Source of the DNA: Pseudomonas sp. ABC1
Lineage (GTDB): Bacteria; Pseudomonadota; Gammaproteobacteria; Pseudomonadales; Pseudomonadaceae
Direction: 5' to 3'
Assembly (NCBI RefSeq): GCF_013395055.1
Contig: NZ_CP058349.1
Location: forward strand, 1,488,001 to 1,552,000
DNA: 64,000 bases
Numbering within the stretch: the first letter of the stretch is position 1; the number at the start of each line of letters is the position of its first letter. Below the pieces are notes generated by a model. The model ran no database searches. It had not been told where the DNA came from and worked only from the letters and a program-made list of their open reading frames with translations. Below, piece by piece: positions 7,278-14,611 of this stretch. Position numbers and translations under genes: made by a program.

Positions 7278-9847
7278 ATGAGTCGCCAACACAGATCACA
7301 ACACAAGCATCTTCTCGCCCAGGCACTGCGCACCCTTCTGCTCACGACACCACTCGCGCTCGGCATCACCGCGGCGACACCCGCGCATGCCAGCCAGCAA
7401 CACTTCGACATACCCGCCGGATCGCTGGAGTCGGTACTGGCACGCTTCGGCGTCGAGAGCGGCACACTGCTCTCCTACTCTCGCCAACAGCTGCAGGACC
7501 TGCCCAGCGTCGGCCTTCGCGGCCAGTACACCCCCGAGGCGGCACTGCAGCAATTGCTGTTCGGCAGCGACCTGGAATATGCGAAAACCGCCAACGGCTT
7601 CATCATCCGCCAGCGCCAGAAAGTCTCCGACAGCAACGCCATCGACCTGGGCGCGCAGTTCATCATGGGTGACGGACGCAGCGTCAGCCCGGACAGCGTC
7701 GGCCGCTCGACCCTGACCCGCAAGGAAATCGAACGCCAGCAGGCCGACAACATTCCCTCGTTGTTGCAGACCCTGCCGGGCGTCAGCATGGGCGGCTCGA
7801 TCCGTCCGGGCGGTCAGACCATCAATATCTGGGGCCTGGGGGATGCGGAAGACATCTCCATCAGCCTCAATGGTGCTTCCAAGAGTGGCTTCGAGCGCTA
7901 CCAGCAAGGCACCGTCTTCATCGAGCCAGAGCTGATCAAACGCATCGAAGTGGAAAAAGGCCCGCACTCGGTCTTCACCGGCAACGGCGGCTTCGGCGGC
8001 AGCGTGCACATGGAGACCAAGGACGCACCGGACCTGCTCAAGGAGGGCCAGAACGTCGGCGCCATGCTCAAGTACGGCTACCAGAGCAACGACCAGCAGC
8101 AGAAATACAGCGGCGCCGTCTATGGCCGGACGGAGGATGGTTTCGCCGACGCCCTGGTATTCCTGACCAAACGCGACGGCAACGATGTGAAGCTGGCCGA
8201 CCACATCCAGTTCGCCGGGGAAAGCTACCGCTACCCGGCCCGCTACCCCTACAGCGACCAGAACCTGGAGGCCGGCCTGATCAAGGCCAACCTCCACTTC
8301 AATGACGAGCACCACCTGGGGCTGTCCTTCAGTCGCTCGCACAACGAAGCCTTCCTGCCCTTCAGCGCCGTGACCTTCTTCCTGCCGAGCTGGTACACCA
8401 TCAACAGAAATGATGGCGACCTGGAAAAAGCCATGCGCATCAACATGGCGGACCGTGAAGTCACCGACACCACCTGGTCGCTGAAGTACGACTACGAGCC
8501 CCTCGACAACCCCTGGCTGGACCTCGAGTTCACCTACTCCTACTCGAAGACCGAACAGACGGACGAACGGCGCGAAGGCGCGAAGGCGCGAACTACTCGA
8601 TGACCTCGGGCGGCAAGTGGATCAACACCGAGTACGACGACACCGTCATGGAACTGCGCAACGTCAGTCGCTTCGATACCGGCACGCTGGCGCACGAACT
8701 GACCACAGGCGTGGCCTGGCAGCACCATGTGCGCGATGTGCTGATGTACCTGCCCGGTTCGACCTATGCCACACCGCAGTACAACTACGGCTGGTTCCAG
8801 CCCTACTTCATGCCGCGCGGCAACACCCGTACGCAAAGCGCCTACCTGAAGGACGCCATCACCCTCGGCAACCTGACCATCACCCCCTCGCTGCGCTTCG
8901 ACAGCGTGCGCAACGAAGGCAAGGCCAACCTGGCGCCGATCTACCAGAACGCCGAACGCGGCCATGACTACGGCGCCAAGAGCTACTCGGGCTGGTCGCC
9001 GCGTCTGTCGCTGTTCTGGCGTCTCAACGACAACCTGGGGCTGTTCGCCGACTACAGCAAGACCTGGCGTGCCCCGGTCATCGACGAGCAATACGAATTG
9101 CAGAACAGCACCACCATCGGCGGAACCAGTCGCCAACTCGACCCGGAGCGCATCCGCGCCCTGCGTGCAGGCAGCGTCGTCACCCTGAACGACCTGCTGC
9201 AATCCGGCGACAACCTGCAGGTGCGCACCACCCTGTTCCACAACCGTATCAGCGACGAAATCTTCAAGTTCCGCTCCATTGCCTGCGAGCGCCAGGCCAT
9301 CGAAGGTGGCAGCATCTCGGCCAAGTGCGCGGAACTCCTGCCATTGCCCAACTACCGCAACATCGGCGACCTGACGATCAAAGGTGTGGAAATCGAGAGC
9401 TACTACGACAGCCAGCGCCTGTTCGCCAGCCTGTCCTATGCCTGGATGACCGGCAAACACCAGGGCGCCTATTCCAACCCCTGGGGGCCGGATGTCTGGG
9501 CGCGTGACATTCCGCCGCCAAAATGGGTCGCGACACTGGGGGTGAAAGTCTACGAAATCGACGCGATCTTCGGCTGGCAGGGCGAGTTCGTGCGCAAGAC
9601 GGACCGTATGCCAAGCGACCTCTACGACGTCACGGGCGAGAGTTCATGGGACCACTTCGCCAACGACAGCTATGACAGCCATCGCCTCTTCGCCGAGTGG
9701 GCGCCCAGGCAGCCAGGGCTGGCAGGCACCCACATCAACCTGACCGTGGACAACCTGTTCAACCGCTTCTATCGGCAAGCACTGGCAGGCGACTCCGCCT
9801 ATGTGCAAGGGCGCAATGCCAAACTCAGCGTGACCCGCTACTTCTAG
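7278..9847 (+). pseudogene. TonB-dependent receptor with STN signalling domain (heme-receptor-like), frameshifted by an 8-bp repeat
   Basis: Two overlapping frames (7278-8603 and 8600-9847) together make one receptor of about 853 residues. The first frame encodes a signal peptide (ending near TPAHA), an STN domain (about 40-110) for surface signalling, the plug and the first barrel strands. The second encodes the rest of the barrel and the expected C-terminal Phe (SVTRYF). The break coincides with three tandem GGCGCGAA units at 8569-8592; two units restore an uninterrupted frame (RREGANYSMTSGG). The segment SKTWRAPVIDEQYE suggests the heme/hemoglobin receptor branch (HasR-like), tentatively. 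As written, the product is truncated after 441 residues and should be non-functional unless the repeat slips. Confidence 0.88.
8569..8592 (+). repeat. Three tandem copies of GGCGCGAA causing the receptor frameshift
   Basis: Units occupy 8569-8576, 8577-8584 and 8585-8592, followed directly by CTACTCG. Because 8 is not a multiple of 3, gaining or losing one unit changes frame. With two units the two halves of the receptor join in frame. Confidence 0.95.
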
Positions 9848-9957
9848 CAAGCGCGCCTTGCAACGTCATCGCCAGACGACGTTGCAAGGCAACCGCCCAT
9901 GGATCCGGACACGGCACGCTCCGCTCACAGCCCTCATGGAAAGCCCCGCTAGGGCAA

Positions 9958-9995
9958 ACACCCATCGTCGTTCCCGCGCAGGCGGGAACCCAGGT
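9958..9995 (+). repeat. REP-like hairpin repeat (copy 1 of CCCGCGCAGGCGGG type)
   Basis: TTCCCGC (9971-9977) and GCGGGAA (9982-9988) form a 7-bp stem with a GCAG loop, within a context (CCCATCGTCG before, CCCAGGTG after) nearly shared with a second copy at 14505-14543. It lies just after the first receptor gene and may help end transcription, but there is no T-run. Confidence 0.7.
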
Positions 9996-10053
9996 GGCGC
10001 CCCTGGCGCGCTGCCTCCGACTCAGGAATCCCTTGCGGCATCCGCGCCGAAAT

Positions 10054-10074
10054 ACAAGAATAATCATTCCTATC
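10054..10074 (+). promoter_or_regulatory. Fur-box-like operator upstream of ECF sigma gene 2
   Basis: The first 16 bases (ACAAGAATAATCATTC) are identical to the box before the first sigma gene, and the site has almost the same distance to the start codon (35 versus 36 nt from AAGAAT to ATG). The right half is slightly degenerate (ATTCCT instead of ATTCTT). Fur repression is inferred. Confidence 0.72.
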
Positions 10075-10090
10075 AAAGCCGATCAGTCCC

Positions 10091-10582
10091 ATGCCGCACA
10101 GCCACCTCGACCGTCTCTATCGCGAGCACCATACCTGGCTCTATGGCTGGCTCCGCCGTCGCCTGGGCAAACGTGAAGATGCGGCGGACATGGCCCAGGA
10201 CACCTTCCTCGGCGTACTGCGCTCCGGCCAGGCCGAGCAGCTACGGGAGCCTCGCGCCTACCTGCAAACCCTGGCCAAGCGCATGCTCTGGGACTTCTGG
10301 CGCCGCCAGGAGCTGGAGCGCAACTACCTGGCGGCGCTGGCCGAACTGCCCGAGGCGAGCGCGCCGTCGGAGGAGGAACTGGCCCTGTTGAGCGAAGCCA
10401 TCCTGCTGATCGACCAGCTCCTCGGCGACCTGCCCGACAAGGTACGTCACGCCTTCCTGCTCAACCGCCTGGAAGGCATGAGCCACCCGCAGATCGCTGC
10501 GCACCTCGGCGTCTCGCTATCCACCGTGGAGCGCTGGATACGCCAGGCTCTGGTGCATTGCTACCTCGCCAACACACCATGA
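10091..10582 (+). CDS. FecI-type ECF sigma factor (iron-uptake cassette 2)
   Basis: 163 residues. Region 2 begins LYREHHTWLYGWLRRRL, close to the paralogue in cassette 1, and continues DMAQDTFLGVL. Region 4 contains GMSHPQIAAHLGVSLSTVERW. The start at 10091 is preceded at the expected distance by a Fur-like box. The stop overlaps the next ATG (ATGA), indicating an operon with the fecR-like gene. The strong likeness of region 2 to the first sigma suggests both cassettes arose from one ancestral type, while region 4 differs enough for separate promoter choice. Confidence 0.93.
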   Translation: MPHSHLDRLYREHHTWLYGWLRRRLGKREDAADMAQDTFLGVLRSGQAEQLREPRAYLQTLAKRMLWDFWRRQELERNYLAALAELPEASAPSEEELALLSEAILLIDQLLGDLPDKVRHAFLLNRLEGMSHPQIAAHLGVSLSTVERWIRQALVHCYLANTP

Positions 10583-11547
10583 GCCGGCTCGACCCCGCCG
10601 GCGAATCGGCCATCGACTGGATGCTCCGCCTGGGCTCGGGCACGGCCAGCGCCGAAGACCAGCGCGCGTTCGAGCAATGGTTGTCCGCCAACCCAGGCCA
10701 CCGTGCGGCCTGGGAGCGACTGCAAGGCGGCCTCGCTCCCGCGGTGGAGCGTCTGACCAACGCGGAAAGCCACCTCCCAGGGCAATTGCAGGCGGCGACG
10801 CGCCTGCTGCGCCAGTCGAGCCTTTCCGCCAGCCGCCGCAAGCTGTTGCGCGACGGCGGCGCGCTGGCGCTGCTGCTGGGCGCCAGCGGACTGTTGGTGA
10901 CGCAACGGGACAGGCCGCTGAACGGGCTGTTGGCCGACCTCAGCAGCCGCACCGGCGAACGCAAGCGACTGCGTCTGGACGACGGCAGCCAGTTGACCCT
11001 GGATGCGCGCACGGTGGTCGACCTAGCCTTCGACCGGCAGCGACGCCTACTGCGCCTGCGCCAGGGCGCCTTGCTGATCGACGTGGCCCGCGACACCACA
11101 CGCCCGCTGATCGTGGAAACCGCCGAGGGCCTGGTACGCGCCCTCGGCACCTGCTTCAGCGTACGCCAGGCGCCCGGGCACAGCCTGGTCGAGGTGCAGC
11201 GACACAGCGTGGAAATCACCACCCGCAACGGCCAGCGGGCCGTGCTGGCCAGCGGCCAGGCGCTGGATTTCGAGAGCGACCGGCTGACCCCGCTGGGCGC
11301 CTCGGCGCGCCTGAGCGCCTGGGTCGACGGGCAACTGGAAGTCAGCGACCAACCCCTGGCCCAGGTGATCGACAGCCTGCGCCCCTATCATCGCGGCCTG
11401 CTGCGTCTTTCCCCGACAGCGGCGGACCTGCGCGTCTTCGGCGTATTCCCACTGGATGACGTGCCGCGCAGCCTCCAAGCACTGCAAGACATCCTGCCGA
11501 TCCAGGTTCGTCACTACGGCCCCCTGACCCTGATCGACCTGGCCTAG
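10579..11547 (+). CDS. FecR-type sigma regulator (cassette 2)
   Basis: 322 residues, starting in the ATGA overlap with the sigma gene. The N-terminal sigma-binding region has AIDWMLRLGSG and NPGHRAAWERLQGG. A single hydrophobic segment lies around residues 95-112 (GALALLLGASGLLV). The periplasmic FecR domain has LDDGSQLTLDARTVVDL and ALGTCFSVRQ, with an STN-like end (PLAQVIDSLRPYHRGLL). By family knowledge it relays the signal from the receptor at 11821 to the sigma at 10091. Confidence 0.93.
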   Translation: MSRLDPAGESAIDWMLRLGSGTASAEDQRAFEQWLSANPGHRAAWERLQGGLAPAVERLTNAESHLPGQLQAATRLLRQSSLSASRRKLLRDGGALALLLGASGLLVTQRDRPLNGLLADLSSRTGERKRLRLDDGSQLTLDARTVVDLAFDRQRRLLRLRQGALLIDVARDTTRPLIVETAEGLVRALGTCFSVRQAPGHSLVEVQRHSVEITTRNGQRAVLASGQALDFESDRLTPLGASARLSAWVDGQLEVSDQPLAQVIDSLRPYHRGLLRLSPTAADLRVFGVFPLDDVPRSLQALQDILPIQVRHYGPLTLIDLA

Positions 11548-11550
11548 CGA

Positions 11551-11574
11551 CTCGTAGAGTGCGCCATGCGCACC
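11551..11574 (+). repeat. Short hairpin repeat GTGCGC-CAT-GCGCAC after the fecR-like gene
   Basis: GTGCGC (11559-11564) and GCGCAC (11568-11573) pair around CAT in the context GTAGAGTGCGCCATGCGCACC. This resembles a dispersed intergenic repeat I recall from several Pseudomonas genomes. Only one copy was noticed in this window. Confidence 0.5.
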
Positions 11575-11730
11575 AGGAACAACAACGCCGCTCATTCAGC
11601 TACGCCCGACGCCCCACAGCCGTCCGGCAATCGATGTGTTTCGCTGCAAAGGCCTTTTTGCTCCACGAAAACGCCAGGCCATGGACCTGCCTACCCAAGA
11701 GGTGCCATTCACGGCAAGGACACAGGTAAA

Positions 11731-11737
11731 GGAAAAT
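11731..11737 (+). promoter_or_regulatory. Possible ECF (FecI-type) -35 element before receptor 2
   Basis: GGAAAAT at 11731-11737 resembles the GGAAAT -35 element used by FecI-type sigma factors and lies about 85 nt before the receptor ATG. The rest of the 273-nt gap between the fecR-like gene and the receptor shows no gene. The assignment is a guess from motif and context. Confidence 0.35.
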
Positions 11738-11820
11738 ATTTCGCATTCGGATAAAGGGTTTCGCCCACTCGTTGCACATAAGGAGTGATTGCCCACATAA
11801 CAGCGACAAGGACACCACTC

Positions 11821-14217
11821 ATGCACATCCCCCGGCTACGCCCCAACGCCCTCGCCCTGGCGGTCACCATCAGCCTTGCCCACCTGCCGCTCACGGCCCT
11901 GGCCGACACCCAGTCCTACGCCCTGCCCAGCGCCCCTCTGGAGCAGACCCTGCGCCAGATCGCCCGCCAGAGCGGCCAGTTGATCGCCGCCGACCCCGCG
12001 CTGCTGCAAGGCAAGCGTAGCGCCCCGGTCCACGGCCAACTGGAGACACACGAAGCCGTCCGCCAAGCCCTGGCCGGCAGCGGCCTGCAACTGCTGACCA
12101 CGGAAAGCGGCGCCATCAGCGTACAACCGGTCGCGCAAGGATCGGCGCTGGAGTTGGGAGCAACGAGCGTGACCAGCACCTCGATCAGGGGTGCAGCCAC
12201 GACGGAAGGGACAGGTTCATACACTACTGGCTCGACCAGTACTGCCACCAAGATGAACTTGTCGATCAGGGAAACACCACAATCCATCAGCGTCGTTACC
12301 CGCCAGAGGATGGATGACCAGAACCTGACCAGTATTACCAAGGTGCTGGAGCAAACACCGGGCGTCACTATTTCCCGCGATGCAGCGGAACGCTTCAATA
12401 TTTATTCGCGCGGGCAACAAATCAGTGAGTATCAATTCGACGGCCTTACCACCCACGTTGAAAACGCGACTCAGAACATGCCGCAAAATCTCGCCGACAT
12501 GTCCATTTACGACAGGATTGAAGTCGTGCGTGGCGCTACCGGATTGCTGACCGGTGCCGGAGTGCCGAGTGGCGTGGTCAATATGATACGTAAGAAACCC
12601 ACCAAGGAATTCCAGGCCAGTCTGTCAAGCAGCGTCGGCCACTGGGACGACTACCGGGGCCAAGTGGATGTCTCCAGCCCGCTGATAGAAAATGGAAAGC
12701 TACGCGCCCGTTTTGTCGGGGCCAAGCAAGAAAATGATAGTTTTGTAGATGGCTACAGCCAAGAAAGAGACGTTATTTATGGTGTGACAGAGTCAGATAT
12801 CACGGATAGCACTACGATTAGAGTTGGCATTGACTATCAAAAATATGAGTCCCATGGCTCCAGCGGCGTCCCATTGATGTATAGCAACGGAGAGCAGACA
12901 AACTTCTCGCATTCCACAACAGTTGCATCCAAGCATGGAAACATGGAGTTTGAAACAACTAATTACTTCTTCAATATCGACCAAGAACTGAAACACGACT
13001 GGAAGCTGGTAGTTGCTGGAAATTACATGGATGTAGATAGGGAAGGAAAAAACATCGCTAACATACGGGCAAACGCCAGTGCCTCTGTCAACAAAAACAC
13101 AAACACTATTAGCGCATATACTTACAGCGCAATTATCGCCAATCAGACCCAAAAATCAGCATCCATAAGCCTTCAAGGCCCGTTCCAGTTAATAGGAAGA
13201 GAACATCAGGCAATTATAGGATATGAATACAGCAACTACAGAGACCATTATGATTCTTACGGATACAGATCAGCCACTATTGACATATCCAAAATAAACA
13301 ACATGAAACCAACATCCAACAACCTTTATCTTTATCAAGATTATAAAATCATACAAAAAGGCTATTACACAGCTCTTAGACTCAAGCCCATCGAAGATTT
13401 ACATATCATAATAGGAGCACGCGCTTCTGACTACAAATATGACTTTCAGTCTGTCATCCCTGCATCCAACTACAGCGGACGAACTTCTTACAATAAAATC
13501 GGCGAAGTCACTCCTTATGCAGGACTGGTTTATGATCTGACACCAGAGCAGTCAATCTACATTAGTTATACCGACATTTTCACCCCCAACAATGTCAACG
13601 ATATTAATGGAAAAGTTATTGCACCACAGATAGGCTCCAACTATGAAGCCGGCTGGAAAGGTGAGTTTTACAATGGACGACTGAATGCTAACTTGGCAAT
13701 CTACCAAATTAATCGTGACAACGCTACGGAGCTCGCAGGCTACGACTCTTCGAACGTTGCTTATTACCGTGCCATTGATGGCATGGAAACCAAGGGTCTT
13801 GATATTGAGATTGCCGGCGAGATACTTCCTGACTGGAATTTCAGCGGCAGTTATAGTCATTCAAGATCTGAAAACTCCGATGGCACCCGGAGGACAACGG
13901 AACACCCTCTGGATACTTTGAAACTTTGGAGCATCTACAATTTCTCTGGAGAGTGGCAAAAGCTTACCATCGGTGGCGGCGCGCGTTGGTCATCGAAAAT
14001 GGTTGTAGACTATGCAGCCTTAGGGGGTAAGGCCATACAGGGTGATTATGTAGTAATCGATGCAATGGCACGTTACAAAGTCAACCAAGACATTGCCATA
14101 ACACTAAACATCAATAACCTACTAAATGAAGAATATTATAGCGCCATTGGGAATCTGGGGGTCGGGTATTACGGCAGCCCACGCAACCTTACTATAGGTG
14201 CCCGATACGACTTCTGA
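11821..14217 (+). CDS. TonB-dependent siderophore receptor with STN signalling domain (FpvA-like), mosaic composition
   Basis: 798 residues from the ATG at 11821, which has AAGGA about 8 nt upstream; the in-frame GTG at 11785 is too close to its own purine run. Order: signal peptide (to about ALA-24), STN domain (about 25-100), plug (about 130-260, with ETPQSISVVTRQRMDDQ and GVPSGVVNMIRKKPTKEF) and a 22-strand-type barrel ending in RYDF. The plug matches siderophore receptors such as FpvA/FoxA. The STN-coding part is GC-rich like its neighbours, whereas from roughly 12150, and strongly from 12720, the DNA is AT-rich with different codon use, suggesting barrel replacement by transfer. It is the partner of the preceding sigma/FecR pair. 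Confidence 0.92.
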   Translation: MHIPRLRPNALALAVTISLAHLPLTALADTQSYALPSAPLEQTLRQIARQSGQLIAADPALLQGKRSAPVHGQLETHEAVRQALAGSGLQLLTTESGAISVQPVAQGSALELGATSVTSTSIRGAATTEGTGSYTTGSTSTATKMNLSIRETPQSISVVTRQRMDDQNLTSITKVLEQTPGVTISRDAAERFNIYSRGQQISEYQFDGLTTHVENATQNMPQNLADMSIYDRIEVVRGATGLLTGAGVPSGVVNMIRKKPTKEFQASLSSSVGHWDDYRGQVDVSSPLIENGKLRARFVGAKQENDSFVDGYSQERDVIYGVTESDITDSTTIRVGIDYQKYESHGSSGVPLMYSNGEQTNFSHSTTVASKHGNMEFETTNYFFNIDQELKHDWKLVVAGNYMDVDREGKNIANIRANASASVNKNTNTISAYTYSAIIANQTQKSASISLQGPFQLIGREHQAIIGYEYSNYRDHYDSYGYRSATIDISKINNMKPTSNNLYLYQDYKIIQKGYYTALRLKPIEDLHIIIGARASDYKYDFQSVIPASNYSGRTSYNKIGEVTPYAGLVYDLTPEQSIYISYTDIFTPNNVNDINGKVIAPQIGSNYEAGWKGEFYNGRLNANLAIYQINRDNATELAGYDSSNVAYYRAIDGMETKGLDIEIAGEILPDWNFSGSYSHSRSENSDGTRRTTEHPLDTLKLWSIYNFSGEWQKLTIGGGARWSSKMVVDYAALGGKAIQGDYVVIDAMARYKVNQDIAITLNINNLLNEEYYSAIGNLGVGYYGSPRNLTIGARYDF

Positions 14218-14317
14218 TAAGTGCGACTTTAGCTGAGAAATGAGCCAACGACTCATCTCTGGGACGTAATGCTGTTAACTTAAGTACTTGAGTCCCGAAT
14301 GAGGTTTCCCTGAAAGT

Positions 14318-14351
14318 CCGATGCTAGGTCTATGGCATCGGATTTTCTATT
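14318..14351 (+). terminator. Rho-independent terminator after receptor 2
   Basis: CCGATGC (14318-14324) pairs with GCATCGG (14335-14341), followed by ATTTTCTATTT. It lies 101 nt after the receptor stop on the same strand. Confidence 0.7.
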
Positions 14352-14360
14352 TCCCAGCAC

Positions 14361-14457
14361 GTAGGATGGGTTGAACCAAAGGTGATACCCATCGTCGCCC
14401 CCCACGTTCAATCGTGAACCGATGGGTATCGTCGCTATGCTCCTCGACCCATCCTAC
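14361..14457. repeat. Inverted pair of GTAGGATGGGT...GATACCCATCG repeats
   Basis: The element at 14361-14394 reads GTAGGATGGGTTGA then GATACCCATCG; its inverted, slightly diverged copy lies at 14420-14457 (CGATGGGTATCG then ATCCTAC). Together they can form a long imperfect hairpin with about 25 nt between arms. A third direct copy occurs at 14571-14599. It looks like a REP/MITE-type dispersed element. Confidence 0.75.
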
Positions 14458-14504
14458 GGACTTCGCGGGAATGACGGGGGTTGGGGAAACAGGAGGAATC
14501 CGAT

Positions 14505-14543
14505 GCCCATCCGTCGTCCCCGCGCAGGCGGGGACCCAGGTGC
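14505..14543 (+). repeat. REP-like hairpin repeat (copy 2 of CCCGCGCAGGCGGG type)
   Basis: GTCCCCGC (14516-14523) pairs with GCGGGGAC (14528-14535) around a GCAG loop, flanked by CCCATC and CCAGGTG as in the copy at 9958-9995. Compensating stem changes between the copies (TTCCCGC versus GTCCCCGC) indicate that the hairpin is maintained. Confidence 0.72.
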
Positions 14544-14570
14544 ACGGATTTCCAGGTCGTTATGAGTGCA

Positions 14571-14599
14571 GGGATGGGTTGAGCAAAGCGATACCCATC
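14571..14599 (+). repeat. Third copy of the GATGGGTT...GATACCCATC repeat
   Basis: GGGATGGGTTGAGC followed by AAGCGATACCCATCA, the same consensus as the inverted pair at 14361-14457, and self-complementary at its ends (GATGGGT with ACCCATC). It ends 13 nt from the mutL stop. Confidence 0.7.
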
Positions 14600-14611
14600 A
14601 CACAAACAACC

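Larger units (their letters stand above)
14218..14611. other. Repeat-rich intergenic region without genes
   Basis: 394 nt between the receptor and mutL ends. It contains the receptor terminator, the inverted GTAGGATGGGT pair, the second GTCCCCGC hairpin repeat and a third GATGGGTT copy. No open frame with a ribosome site was seen; the region marks the right border of the iron-uptake island. Confidence 0.8.

Noticed and set aside
8600..9847. The second receptor segment as an independent gene
   Set aside because: It starts mid-barrel without a signal peptide or plug and joins seamlessly to the upstream frame when one repeat unit is removed.
14361..14457. Repeat pair as a CRISPR array
   Set aside because: Only two inverted copies and one direct copy, without regular spacers or cas genes.
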